DNA from: Selaginella moellendorffii
Taxonomy: Eukaryota; Streptophyta; Lycopodiopsida; Selaginellales; Selaginellaceae
Direction: 5' to 3'
Assembly: GCF_000143415.4 (NCBI RefSeq)
Contig: NW_003314339.1
Span: 380,812-444,811 of the forward strand
DNA: 64,000 nt
Shown: piece by piece, positions 11,340-21,554 of the stretch
Position numbering within the stretch: position 1 is the first letter of the stretch
Layout of the letters: each line of letters begins with the position of its first letter
Notes under the pieces: generated by a model
Databases searched by the model: none
What the model saw: only the letters and a program-made list of their open reading frames with translations
Told to the model about the DNA's origin: nothing
Made by a program: the position numbers and the translations under genes

Positions 11340-11960
11340 TTTTTTTGTTTTGAGTTGTATGTATAAACTTTGTGAGTAAATGGATTTTGTTGTAATTGTG
11401 GTAAGGCATTACTTTCATCGATTCTTACATTTTTAATATGTTTAGCATTGATATGGTTTGCATTTTTCATTACTTTCACCAAGGAACTAGCCTTAATAAC
11501 ATCCAGAAAGCAATTAACTCTTTGCATTAAAAAATATCATGCTTAGAAGTAAACCCTATTGACATGTCAACATGAAATTAAAATTTACACAATGCAAAAA
11601 ATTGTATATACAGTTTTGATTTAAACTTTGCAATGAATATATGGCAGACACAAATGCATGCCCATGCATAAAAAAAATTATGTTTAATATATTTTTATAA
11701 GTCACACATGTTTATTATAACAATTTATGAACACATGCATTGTTTTTATATATTTTTATATAATTTTATAAATTTTTGCCAAAACACCCCACCTCTTTTA
11801 TTAGAAGGTCTACATCCCCCTAAAATTGCCATCACAAATTGCTTGCTATTGTTTGAGGCCATTTGTTTAATCACCTTTGAAATAAAATCAATTAAGTAAT
11901 AATCTCCCCGAATCCTTTACATGCATTACTTCAACCTTCTAATCACAAATAATTATGAAT
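11340..11960 (+). repeat. Dispersed repeat R1, copy 2
   Basis: Collinear, diverged copy of 5345-5960 in the same orientation. AT-rich and non-coding. Confidence 0.6.
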
Positions 11961-12079
11961 TTTTTTCCCTAAGATTGTGTGTGGCCATTAGCATTAAATT
12001 GAAGATTTAATACATCAATTGAAGAAAAATATACTAGAGTGCCCATATAACTCTCAATGGTATTGCTACCAATTATCTT

Positions 12080-12700
12080 TGTTAGAAAAATAATATTAAA
12101 CATTATTCAAATGTCGAATATGCATCAAGTAAGTAGGCGTTCCAACAAGCACAGCGTTCCTCAGCATCTTACTTGGACACTGCTTCGACATCCGTTGACG
12201 ACTGAGTTGACGACTGCAAAACGGAGTTGGAGTCGGCGTCGGAGTCAGTCGATGGCTGTGAAACGTACTCTTCAACATCGCTTCAGAGATGGCAAGCTCA
12301 TGAACTGATCTGAATATTGTAGATGGTCGTCCATCTACGTCTGGAAAGCAAAGGTCTAAAGGCTTGTAGTAAAACCTCAATTCGGCTTCAGCTGCAGCAG
12401 TGACTTCGAGGAAAAGGTTTCGAGAGTAATAGCTCCTCGAATGTTAAGCCCGCCAAGGACCACTCCCTTATTCGCAATAGGATGTCCTCACAGAGGTGGC
12501 TCAGGCACGATCAGTCGACCACAGCCGGCATTGAGAACGTAAGTGGGATCAAGGCCTGCCATGAGCTTGTCGGTGTAGCAGCCTTCTCCTTTCAGCACTA
12601 TTTCGCCAGCCTTTTCCCGAACTGCCTTATCTCGCAGTGTCCAGAAAACGTTTTAATCATGGAGTAACTTGTACCAAAACCATAAGCAGGAGTAAGTAGA
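12080..12700 (-). pseudogene. Unrecognised decayed coding region
   Basis: On the minus strand 12655-12485 reads as about 57 protein-like residues (LRDKAVREKAGEIVLKGEG, then LMAGLDPTYVLNAGCGRL) up to a stop. A second open segment (GGLNIRGAITLETFSSK) follows at about 12460-12410, and a third frame (12096-12380) contains SVHELAISEAMLKS. GC content and codon pattern look gene-like, but frames and stops break it up. I do not recognise the family. It could also be exons of a short spliced gene downstream of the PP2C gene. Confidence 0.3.
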
Positions 12701-12993
12701 AGAGTACACAACTTACGTCTGTGAATTAAGTAAAATATGGTACTGGAGCGCTTCGGCAGCTTCTGTAGCGCAATGCTGGCTTTTGCGCTTGTACACCACC
12801 GCCCGTTGCCAGAAAGGTGGTCGGCGTTTTACACTGGCAAACCAAGAAATTTGCTCAGCTTGCGGCCGTGCCAAATGTTGAGATAGTTTTTCTGCATGGG
12901 AGAGCACTGCTCAATGTCCTTGTCAAAAGAGGTCACATTGTATTAGAATGTGCCGTTGCATGTCGTGAGTTCAGGAATCACTATGTTTTGTAT

Positions 12994-14316
12994 TTAAGGG
13001 AAGATTACAATCACTGCAATGTCGTCGGTTGATCCACGCTCTTGCGAAATCTTTACTAGCTTCTTAGCGACATCCCCAGGAGAGGTATCATTTTCCCTGT
13101 TAAATAACTAGGATCAAAAGTGAGAAGAAAAGAGAGCTGGCTTACTGGGCAGACAAGCAAATGTCGACAGCGTCTTGAATCGCCATTGTTTCCCACAAGC
13201 CATCGGTTCCCAGAATGACTACCTTGTCATCTGCGTTTGAAACACAAAGCAGTATGAGAAGTTTACAAATAGTTCTAGTATGTTCTACCGGGAGAGATTT
13301 CTTGAATTGTGACATCTGGTTCAGCAGTCAAGCCAAAGCCACCTCCAGCACCATCAGGCTTCCCATCAGACCAGCTGTTTAATCAGTGACCAAAGCCGTG
13401 AGCTCACTGACTATTGGAAAGAATAAAAAAAAACTCAAGTGTCTCACTCACTCCTTTAGAAAAGCATCGCCAAATGCACGAGAAAGCGAGAGCAAGCCAC
13501 CAATTCTCCATGTCCCTCCCACGTTTACAACCTGTACGTCAGTAAAGAAAATGTTTCTGGGATCTGAGGAAAGAAAATTTAGTGCCAACCAGAGGCTTTT
13601 TTGGCGTTGGATTCTTGGCCTCGATTCGTTTTCTCTCGGATTCCACTTCTGGCTGCACGAGAGCAACGATCAGCATGCAAGCAAAACATTAGTCTCGCAG
13701 CAATGAACAAAACCTTGTGATCGACTGTAAGCTGGAGAGCTTTACCGCCTTTTGAGACCACAACTCGAGCATCTCCAACATTTGCAGCAACCAAGACCCG
13801 TGTGCCATCTGACCATCGAAACTCAACACCTTTGGAGATGATATCCAAGTGATAAAACTTCTCAAACCTTTGGGAGGCATCAACACAGCTGTGGCAGCGG
13901 TGGCTCCACAGCGCGATCCACCAACACCTCGCTCTTGCAGTGCTCCGAAAAGTCCTTTTGGTTGAGCTAGCGTCATCTCGTCAACTTCTAGGTAGGCGCT
14001 TTTGGTGGCCTTTGCGAAGTTTCCACCTCCTAAAAGACAGTGGCATACAGCTTCTCTTTAAACTTTAGCTTATACAAGTGTACCTTGAGAGAGCTTTTTC
14101 TTGTACTCGGGCCATAGTCTCGTCTTTAGCAACCTGTGTGGAGCCACAGAAAAATATTAGATAACGAGAGAATCCATCGAGCTTTGCTTACTCTGCCACT
14201 GCAATTCCTCCATGCCCGTCAAAAACACCAAAAAAAGAAGGCTGTGATCCCGTAGAATCGATTGAAACGCTGACAGTATCTTCCATATTGGCTCGCCCTG
14301 TGCCTTGCACAGTCAT
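12994..14316 (-). CDS. PP2C-type Ser/Thr protein phosphatase
   Basis: Nine exons: 14316-14192, 14133-14084, 14029-13868, 13829-13714, 13652-13590, 13531-13452, 13374-13289, 13230-13146 and 13096-12994, giving 289 residues in one frame. Family motifs appear in order: RANMEDTVS, FFGVFDGHGG (metal-binding Asp and DGH), VLVAANVGDARVV, LSLSRAFGDAFLK, VVILGTDGLWE and GSTDDIAVIVIF (final metal-binding Asp pair). Metal-dependent dephosphorylation of Ser/Thr is inferred from the family; substrate and location cannot be read. The protein starts close to the catalytic core with no obvious targeting peptide. The intron 13830-13867 is only 38 bp but is required to keep the frame. A decayed inverted copy lies at 4640-5105. 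Confidence 0.85.
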
Positions 14317-15410
14317 GGCGCCATAGCTAGAAATTCATGCTTGGGTCATGACCGATCACACACAGGAAGAAAAAGAAGAAGACGCTACCTTTTCTTGTCC
14401 AAAGCAAGCGCGAAATTCACCACAAAACCCCTCCTCGACGATCCAATCCTTCGCTTGGAAGTGGCAAAACCCTTGCATTCCAATGCTGCACAAACCACGA
14501 CGCACTGCATCCATGACTGTTACGAATCACGATCCAGCGCCAAAATTTCTAGACCTGTGACTTACCTGGCCATGGCTGCCCCAAACCTGAACTAGCGCAC
14601 AGCGACGCCATCGCTATATGCCCTCCACGTCCAAGGGCTTTTTGGTACATTCGTTTTAAATCCAGATTTCCCTCGCAAATTCCCATTACCAATAACCTTT
14701 TCCATTAGCACTAATCCAACTTTCGTTTTAGCCGTTTTGTAACAGTAAATAGAGAGCCGTTATATTGACAGCGTACGAAAATGTGACCGTTGGGCCACCC
14801 TTGTACGGCTTCACGTGGTCGGTGGTGGCCTCGGTTGATTTTTCCTCATAAAATACTTTATTTTTACACTCGGACCATACCAGCCAAGCCAAGCTAAGCC
14901 ACCATAGCCAATTTCTTACAAGTAAAATCCTCTAAAGCTAAGCGCAATGGGACCCCCCTCAAGGTGGGCGAGAGCTTTACGCTACTAGACGCGACTTTAA
15001 GAAATAGGAGGTGATCGCTTTGCTTTACTTCACTGGTCGCTTTCCTTTGAATTGCGACATGGAAAATGAATGAATCTCGCAATCAGTCTTGTTCACGACA
15101 CAAGTTTGATCCAATCCATCCATTCCAAGGTACCTCCACTGCATAATCTCCATAGTTTAGATTAGCGAAAGAGAAAGAGAGAGAGAGAGCTCTAAACAAC
15201 ACATTTATGGATCTTCCGGACAAGCTTATGAGCGCTGGGACACACTACCACTAGGCTATACCAGAAAGAAGAAAAGAAGAAAAGGAAAAAGAGAGGCTTA
15301 CAGAGAGTGTACTTGAGCTTACCTTGTAGGAGTAGCTCGTCGTTGGCGATCTCTCATGTTGGATCGATCGCTTGGCTCGATCCGGTCAGCCTCTGCAAGT
15401 AGAACAATCC
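14317..15410. promoter_or_regulatory. Divergent intergenic region, PP2C / GRAS
   Basis: 1.1 kb between the start codons of two divergently transcribed genes, so it should hold both promoters. A GA run lies at 15170-15190, shortly before the GRAS gene. No convincing ORF or RNA gene. No specific TATA box is claimed. Confidence 0.4.
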
Positions 15411-17291
15411 ATGGATACTGCTACGGCGCTCTTGAGCCCGACTTCCTCCACAGATGGCGTCTCCTCGGCTTCCCTCATGATGATCGCCCAGCAGTTCTTC
15501 CAGCACCAGTCCATCCAGCACCACCAGGAGAGTGATGATCTGCTGCTGCTGCCATCGCTCCCGCTCCACCAGCAACAGCAGCCCAGCATGAATCTCATGA
15601 GCTGCTGGAACATGATCAATCAGCAGCAGCAGCAAGGATGCGAGCAAACACCAATTCAGCTCGCCCAGTGTGGCAGCGTCGTGGAAGAGGATGTCACGGC
15701 CTACTTGGATGGATTCACGCCCCCTGCAACGCCACCACACCAGGAAGATCATCAGAAGAATCACCCAAAGCCGCAGCAGCAAGAGCAACAGCCAGACGAT
15801 TGGATGGAGTACCTGATGATGAGCAGTTGCATCAGCGATGGAGCGGCAGCTGTAGCCGAGCACCACCCCTCGGAATCCTCGCACAGCTCCGAGCTCTTCA
15901 CCCCGGACGACATCTGGAGGGAGCACTTCGGCCTAAATCTCATGTCGAGTAGCTGCTGCTCCAGCGATCAACAGCAGTGGGATATCAGCAGCTTTACCAC
16001 CGCCGCCGCCACCACGACCACGACCACGACCACGACCACCACCGGAGGAGACGAACACCTCGCCGCGAATCCACAACACGTAAGTACTACCACTGTCAAT
16101 CTTCGTAGCCAGCACCACCAGGAGCAGCAGCAAGATCGAGGAGGAGCCTTGGAGCAGCTCGTCCAGCTGCTGGTGTCGTGCCTGGACGACATGGAGAGCG
16201 GCCAAGCATCCCCGGCGATGGACAAGCTCGCCACTCTCAAGGCCATGGCGAGCTCATCCGGGAACGCTGTGGAGAAGTGTGCGTGGTACTTCTCCTCTGG
16301 ACTGGAAGCTCGGCTCCACAGAAGAGGTGGCGATGATCACAGCGATGGCGACGACGAAGAAGAAGAATCGCCCTCCTCCTCGCCCAACAAGGCCGAAGCC
16401 ATAGCCATGGCGTACAAGACCCTGACCGATGCCTGCCCCTATCTCAAGTTCGCGCATCTCACCGCCAACCAGGCGCTGCTCGAGGCCACCGATGGAGCTC
16501 CCAAGATCCACATTGTCGACTACGGCACCATGCAAGGCGTCCAGTGGGCGGCATTCCTCCAGGCATTCGCGACATGGCCGGCCAAGAACCCTAGCCCCCG
16601 GTCGCTGCGAATCACTGGCATTCCCAGCCCCCACCTCGGATCCAACCCCGCCCCGGCGATGCTCGCCACGCAGCGCCGCCTCACCGATTTCGCCAAGCTC
16701 CTGGGCGTGGATTTCCAGTTCTGCCCCATCCTGGAGCCCATCCGCGACTTCCAGCCCTCGCAATCCCTGCGCACCGATCCCGACGAGGTCGTGGCCGTGA
16801 ATTTCGTGCTCCAGCTCGCGCAGCTCCCCGCCCCGGCGCTCAAGCGCGCCTTCTCCCTCGTCCAGCGATTAAACCCTAGGATCGTCACGGTGGCCGAGTA
16901 CGAGGCCAACAACGGCGCTAGCCTGCGCGATCAGCTGGCCAGCAACGCGCGGTTCTACTCCTCGGTCTTCGAATCGCTGGACGTGGCGCTGCCTGGCGAT
17001 GATCCACAGCGCATCACCGCCGAGAGGCTCTTCTTCGGCAGAGAGATCACCAAGAGCCTGGTGGAGGGAACGAATTGCGAGTGCCCGGAGAAGCAGCGCG
17101 AGTGGCAGCGATGCATCGATGGCGCGGGGCTGTGGAGCGCGGCGCTGAGCCACTACACGGTGAGCCAGGCGCGATTGCTCCTCTGGCTCTACAACAAGAG
17201 TGAGAATTTCACGCTGCTCCAAGGGCCTGGGAGCTTGTCTCTCGGCTGGCTTGGCACCTCCATCGTCACCGTCTCGGCATGGCACTGCTAG
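15411..17291 (+). CDS. GRAS transcription factor, SCL4/SCL7 type
   Basis: Single exon, 626 residues from the ATG at 15411. The frame is open a little upstream, but only from a TTG. The N-terminal 200 residues are low complexity, rich in Gln and His with a Thr run near residue 205. The C-terminal GRAS domain shows the first leucine-rich region (LEQLVQLLVSCLDDM), the VHIID-type motif as IHIVDYGTMQGVQWAAFLQA, PFYRE-like and RVER-like blocks (ITAERLFFGREI) and the closing SAW motif (TVSAWHC). The VDYG.MQGVQWA and GIPSPHLG segments resemble Arabidopsis SCL4/SCL7. GRAS proteins are nuclear regulators, usually acting with a DNA-binding partner. It converges on the PPR gene, with 174 bp between stops. 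Confidence 0.85.
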   Translation: MDTATALLSPTSSTDGVSSASLMMIAQQFFQHQSIQHHQESDDLLLLPSLPLHQQQQPSMNLMSCWNMINQQQQQGCEQTPIQLAQCGSVVEEDVTAYLDGFTPPATPPHQEDHQKNHPKPQQQEQQPDDWMEYLMMSSCISDGAAAVAEHHPSESSHSSELFTPDDIWREHFGLNLMSSSCCSSDQQQWDISSFTTAAATTTTTTTTTTTGGDEHLAANPQHVSTTTVNLRSQHHQEQQQDRGGALEQLVQLLVSCLDDMESGQASPAMDKLATLKAMASSSGNAVEKCAWYFSSGLEARLHRRGGDDHSDGDDEEEESPSSSPNKAEAIAMAYKTLTDACPYLKFAHLTANQALLEATDGAPKIHIVDYGTMQGVQWAAFLQAFATWPAKNPSPRSLRITGIPSPHLGSNPAPAMLATQRRLTDFAKLLGVDFQFCPILEPIRDFQPSQSLRTDPDEVVAVNFVLQLAQLPAPALKRAFSLVQRLNPRIVTVAEYEANNGASLRDQLASNARFYSSVFESLDVALPGDDPQRITAERLFFGREITKSLVEGTNCECPEKQREWQRCIDGAGLWSAALSHYTVSQARLLLWLYNKSENFTLLQGPGSLSLGWLGTSIVTVSAWHC

Positions 17292-17465
17292 CTAGGCAAT
17301 TCTTCCTTCTTCTTCCATCTCCTTCCATCTCCTTCCATCACTCCATCGCCATGCCAAGGACGTGTATAGGCACTCTTTACTTACACCTCTCCAATTCCTT
17401 CTTCCACTGGGCATCTGGGAAAGGATTTTTACAATGTATTCGATCGACTGACAATGGATCACGAA

Positions 17466-19088
17466 CTAATTAGAATCATAGGACTCGGACGTCCATAGCT
17501 TGGCTTCCGGGAGGATGTGATCTTCGGTGTGGCTGCTACAAGCCCCTAGCAAAGCCAGCCTCGCAACTTCGCCGGGCTCGAATGGCATGGATTGCAAGAG
17601 CTCCTCGGCAGCTCCAAGCCATCCAGAGCGACCGATCAAATCCACGACGCAGACAAAGTGATCTTCGCTTGGCTGGAGATGGAAATCCGATTTCATGGAG
17701 AGGAAGTATGTGTAGCCCTCGCTCCACAGCCCTACGTGACTGCACATTGACAGGAGAATGGAGAAAGTTGAGGTTGTGGGATGTAGACCTTGAAAAACCA
17801 TGTCCCAGAACACAGAGGTGGCTTTCGCAAAGTGCCCATTTGCGGCAAATGCTGCTAACATAGCATTCCACAACACTGCGTTTGCATCTTGGGTGTTCTC
17901 AAACACGTTTTGGGCTTCACGGATGGTGCCACATCTTCCGTACATGTTGATCAACGCGCTTGACACCATTGTTCTTGAATGCTCCTTTGTTTGGAGTCGA
18001 AGATTCAAGTGTCTGTCATGGAAGCAGGAGTGAATGAGCTTTCCTTGGGAAAGATCCGTGAGGCTTGCACAGGATCCCAGAAGAATTGCAAGTGTTTCCA
18101 TCTCCTCACGGATACCCTGAAGCTGCATCGAGTAAAAGGCTCCAAGAGCAATCCTGTCTTGCCCACACTTGGCATATGCTGTGATCAACGCATTCCACGA
18201 TGCAATGGTCCACATTGGCATTCTATCAAACAGTTTTCTCGCTGAAATGAAACCAGAGTCTCTTGTGTCACCTGTAAGAAATGCATTCCAAGAAATAATG
18301 TCTCTGTGGGGCATTCTTTTAAACAAAGCAGCAGATTTCTCCAAGTTTCCACTCTGCATGTTTGTGACAATCATTGCATTCCAGCAAAGTATCGTGTGCT
18401 CTGGCATCATGGAAAAGAGCTTCTCAGCTTTCCTCAGCTCTCCGTTTGTGACAAAGGCTTGAATGATGCAGTTCCATGCGGTTTCGTCTCTGTGAGGCAT
18501 ATCCACAAACGTTCTCCATGCATGCAGCATTTGCCCTTCCTTGGCATATGCAGTTACGACGATATTGCATGTTGTTACATTCCTGTACGGCATCAACGCA
18601 AACACAGTGCGATATCCAAACGCCTGCACTGCTATGTTCCAGGTGATGATATTTTTCAAAAGCGTCATAGAGAAGAAAGCCCATGCACGATGCAAATCCC
18701 CACAGCGGATAAACGCCTGAAGCATCGCATTGCAAGATACAACATCGGGTGCAGGCGTAGCGTCAAAAACCATGCTCGCCTTCGACAGTTCCCCAGCTTG
18801 GGCATATGTCGTAATCATGATATTCCACGTTGAGGTGCTCCTCATGGGCATGATCTCAAAGAGCGCCTCGGCATCGGGAGCTAAGCCGCAGCAGGCCAGC
18901 GCTCTGATCCTCGTATTCCAAGACGCGATGTCCGCAAGCCGGATGCCCATGCTTAACCTCACTTGGTTGCCTGCGTTCTTATCCAAAGTCCCTTTGTCAC
19001 CTTGTGATGTTGGGTGTTTCGTCCAGAGCTCAAAGCAAAGCGCCTCTCTTGCCTTCATGCTGGACCGAAGTTGCGATCTGGCATGCAT
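17466..19088 (-). CDS. PPR protein, PLS class
   Basis: Intronless, 540 residues from the ATG at 19088. An upstream GTG at 19118 is open but not used as a start. About a dozen pentatricopeptide motifs follow each other, recognisable by SWN.MI/W.. starts and LF..MP ends (SWNTRIRALACCGL, SWNALITAYAKCGQ, SSALINMYGRCG). A partial E motif (FVCVVDLIGRSGWLGAAEELLQSMP) follows, then the protein ends without E+ or DYW domains. The repeat around WNIAVQAFGYRTVFALMP looks shortened. PLS proteins bind single RNA sites in mitochondria or plastids and often guide C-to-U editing. Without a DYW domain it would need a partner to edit. The start lies 33 bp from the divergent DUF4228 start. Confidence 0.8.
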   Translation of the reverse strand: MHARSQLRSSMKAREALCFELWTKHPTSQGDKGTLDKNAGNQVRLSMGIRLADIASWNTRIRALACCGLAPDAEALFEIMPMRSTSTWNIMITTYAQAGELSKASMVFDATPAPDVVSCNAMLQAFIRCGDLHRAWAFFSMTLLKNIITWNIAVQAFGYRTVFALMPYRNVTTCNIVVTAYAKEGQMLHAWRTFVDMPHRDETAWNCIIQAFVTNGELRKAEKLFSMMPEHTILCWNAMIVTNMQSGNLEKSAALFKRMPHRDIISWNAFLTGDTRDSGFISARKLFDRMPMWTIASWNALITAYAKCGQDRIALGAFYSMQLQGIREEMETLAILLGSCASLTDLSQGKLIHSCFHDRHLNLRLQTKEHSRTMVSSALINMYGRCGTIREAQNVFENTQDANAVLWNAMLAAFAANGHFAKATSVFWDMVFQGLHPTTSTFSILLSMCSHVGLWSEGYTYFLSMKSDFHLQPSEDHFVCVVDLIGRSGWLGAAEELLQSMPFEPGEVARLALLGACSSHTEDHILPEAKLWTSESYDSN

Positions 19089-19121
19089 AGCAAGAAACCA
19101 GCAGGAGGCCTGATCCACAGA

Positions 19122-19790
19122 ATGCGGGAACTAATTCTCATGAATTCGTCCTCACAGGCCATTGGCAGCAGCGGCAAAGGTGCGAGCGCTAGAGATGGTG
19201 GAGGAGGCTATGTCAAGCTCGTCAAGCCAGGAGGTAAAGTGGTGCAAGTCCGTGGCCCCGTGAGGGCAGGAGATGTGATGCAAAGCACACAGCACTATGT
19301 AACACGACCCGATGTGTTTCGTGTTTCACCTGTGAGCGCAGCGCTTCTCACACCGGATGTGATTCTCATGCCGGGCCACAAGTTCTATCTCCTCACTTTC
19401 CACACGGTGGCGAGCCTGTTAAGAAAGGAAGGTTTGCAAGCACAGGCTGATCCAGGGAAGAAATCTGTTGTGCTTCCAAAGGATTCAGGAGAGATCAAAG
19501 AGCATCGAGTGCATAACAAAGAGAACTTGGAGAACAACGTCAAGATCAACTCTTTGGAGCAGCTGATTTCCAAGAATGATCCAGGAGATTCAAGCAGTCC
19601 TAGCACCGACGCATTGGACGGTTGCTGCAGAGAACACTCCATACCTTGGTCTCCACCTTCAGGAAAGTATGTGAGGAGGCCATTGAGGCCATCATACTTC
19701 AGAAGGAGGCAGTCTTTCAGACCCATGCCCCCACTCCCTGAGAATGCAACCACATCATCTTCTTCCCCCTCGTTACAAAGTGGAGACTAA
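19122..19790 (+). CDS. DUF4228 (PADRE) domain protein
   Basis: 222 residues from ATG 19122; the next in-frame ATG at 19140 is equally possible. Residues 30-105 match the plant DUF4228 pattern: a KLVKPGGKVVQVRGPVRAGDVM start, a V.PVS central part and a final MPGHKFYLLTF. The remainder is a basic, Ser/Pro-rich tail with RRPLRPSYFRRRQSFRP, a likely phosphorylated segment. These proteins are linked to stress and pathogen responses in flowering plants, but their biochemical role is unknown. The usual N-terminal MGN myristoylation site is missing, and TCCTCACAG just after the second ATG could be an acceptor for an unseen first exon. Confidence 0.65.
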   Translation: MRELILMNSSSQAIGSSGKGASARDGGGGYVKLVKPGGKVVQVRGPVRAGDVMQSTQHYVTRPDVFRVSPVSAALLTPDVILMPGHKFYLLTFHTVASLLRKEGLQAQADPGKKSVVLPKDSGEIKEHRVHNKENLENNVKINSLEQLISKNDPGDSSSPSTDALDGCCREHSIPWSPPSGKYVRRPLRPSYFRRRQSFRPMPPLPENATTSSSSPSLQSGD

Positions 19791-19862
19791 AACCATGCAT
19801 AAGCTCAAGAGTTTTCTTGTGTACAGAATTCATTCCAGTTTTCAAAAGTTTTGTCTCGAGTG

Positions 19863-20954
19863 TCAATCGAAACTTATCATGTCCTCCATTACCACTGATC
19901 GATCTGGATGATCCAATGCAGTGCTAGCAGCAGTAGAATCCATGGCTGCCTCATACTGCTTCCGAAACTCTGGGTTCCTGGACACGAACGCGGAGATTCC
20001 TCGGATCCTACGTCCAAAGGCCTGCAGCATCGCGCCACGGATTGGATCTAGCTCGCGAAAATCGGCCTGCCGACGCAGCACCATGTCATAGAGGTACTGC
20101 TCCTCCGTGGGATCCAGCTCAGCCTCTAAGATCTGACGTTGCAGGGTCTCCAGCGAATCGTAGTAATGGTCATCTCCGTGTTCCTCCTGTTTCGTTGACG
20201 TCAACAAGTACGAAAGAATAGTCAACGCTGCCGACTCCACGGTCAACTTGTCGGTGGAGGCCAGCAGTCCCTGCTCGATCAGGCGCGGGCCATACCCGGA
20301 GCTCATGAACTCGAAGAGCTCGCCGAGATCCATCTCGCGAATCACGTGGAATGAAACGCCCAGGCCTCGCTTTTGCTGCTCGCGCTCGTGTACTAGATCA
20401 TCAGCTGGTTCTTGATCGCGGCGGTGACGATGGCCGTGATTCTTCCTATACGCCGGCTTTGGGAGGCAAGTCCCTTGCCTGAGATGGATCATGTCGTTGC
20501 TGAGCTCGTCATACTCGGCGATGGCGGCGATGACGTGCTTGAGGCCACAGCGGATGGATTTCTCCCGGTAAGCCACCACCGCGCCGTTGAAGCCCTTTGC
20601 GAGGCTGTAGAGCAGCGCGGATCCTAGAGACGCGGCCACTCTCGCGGGCCAGAGCGCGAGCATGGCGCCCGTGACTGGCAAGCAAATCGGCCTCGAGCAA
20701 ACGCCGTCTTCCACGCACTCTTCCATGTTGATCACCTGTTGCTTCCATCCCTTCCACAGGAAAACTGGAGCCTTGGCCACGGCTATGCTGCAAACCGCTG
20801 GAACATCCACGACTAGCCCCACGACTGCCACGCCCGCGCATCCAACCAGACGAGCAGAGTTGCTCGCGACTCTCTTGGCCTTGATCTTGATCACAACCCT
20901 CTTCTTCGACTTACCTGGAGTAGAAGATCCTGTCTCTTCCATGGTCTCTTCCAT
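19863..20954 (-). CDS. At3g27390-like uncharacterised membrane protein
   Basis: 363 residues from the ATG at 20954; upstream only a GTG extends the frame. After a basic Lys/Arg stretch (residues 12-28) come hydrophobic segments (GCAGVAVVGLVVDVPAVCSIAV and TGAMLALWPARVAASLGSAL). These lead to the diagnostic AYREKSIRCGLKHVIAAIAEYDELSND and GTCLPKP of the plant At3g27390/At4g12680 family. The C-terminal half is soluble and helical. Function is unknown. Compared with family members the N-terminal membrane region looks short, so a first exon may be missing. It converges on the DUF4228 gene, with 72 bp between stops. Confidence 0.65.
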   Translation of the reverse strand: MEETMEETGSSTPGKSKKRVVIKIKAKRVASNSARLVGCAGVAVVGLVVDVPAVCSIAVAKAPVFLWKGWKQQVINMEECVEDGVCSRPICLPVTGAMLALWPARVAASLGSALLYSLAKGFNGAVVAYREKSIRCGLKHVIAAIAEYDELSNDMIHLRQGTCLPKPAYRKNHGHRHRRDQEPADDLVHEREQQKRGLGVSFHVIREMDLGELFEFMSSGYGPRLIEQGLLASTDKLTVESAALTILSYLLTSTKQEEHGDDHYYDSLETLQRQILEAELDPTEEQYLYDMVLRRQADFRELDPIRGAMLQAFGRRIRGISAFVSRNPEFRKQYEAAMDSTAASTALDHPDRSVVMEDMISFD

Positions 20955-21554
20955 TGTCTCTTCTGTCGCTCGCGCTTCTTGGGCGATTATAAACCGCGGC
21001 GGCCGGCAATCCACCAGCTGTGGCTGCCGTGCCCAGACTCGAAAAAGATGACATCCATCGCTTGAGCCAACTATAAGAGTCCTCTTTCACGCGTATTTCC
21101 ACTCAGTGGGGCAAACCTTTTTCTATTTGTATATTCTTCCTCGATCTAAGAATCTCTGGGCCATGTTTTTCTCATTGCAAAGATGATTGCGTCTTTGACT
21201 CCATATTATAATCAAGAGGAAGTTGCTAGATCCACACTGTTTGTGTAGCGGGCTTTTGTTTCTTTGTGTAGGGGCCTGGGTGACAGTCCCCCACTCACGA
21301 GAGCCAGGTTGCAACGGTCAGTTGAGATTAAGTGCTAGTGACATGTTTGGCAGGCTTGCGGGCAGAGAGTTGGGTGATTCCCTGCTTGATCCCGTGATTT
21401 GGGGGCTGGATGATCATCCAAGCCTTATGGAAAATCTCACAACCAAAGCTAAAACACGCAAAACAAGCAAGCATTGGAGCGCCAGAGCGCGATATAGCAT
21501 AGGCTAGGTGCCATGATGAGCGTAGAGCTCTCTTGAAAGAAAAGAGAGCGAGAG
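20955..21554. promoter_or_regulatory. Divergent intergenic region
   Basis: 600 bp between the At3g27390-like gene (-) and the LRR receptor kinase (+); presumed to hold both promoters and 5' UTRs. No ORF here is supported by similarity. Confidence 0.35.

Noticed and set aside
15372-15410. Upstream extension of the SCL4/7-type GRAS frame
   Set aside because: It begins at TTG and not ATG. The first ATG in frame is at 15411.
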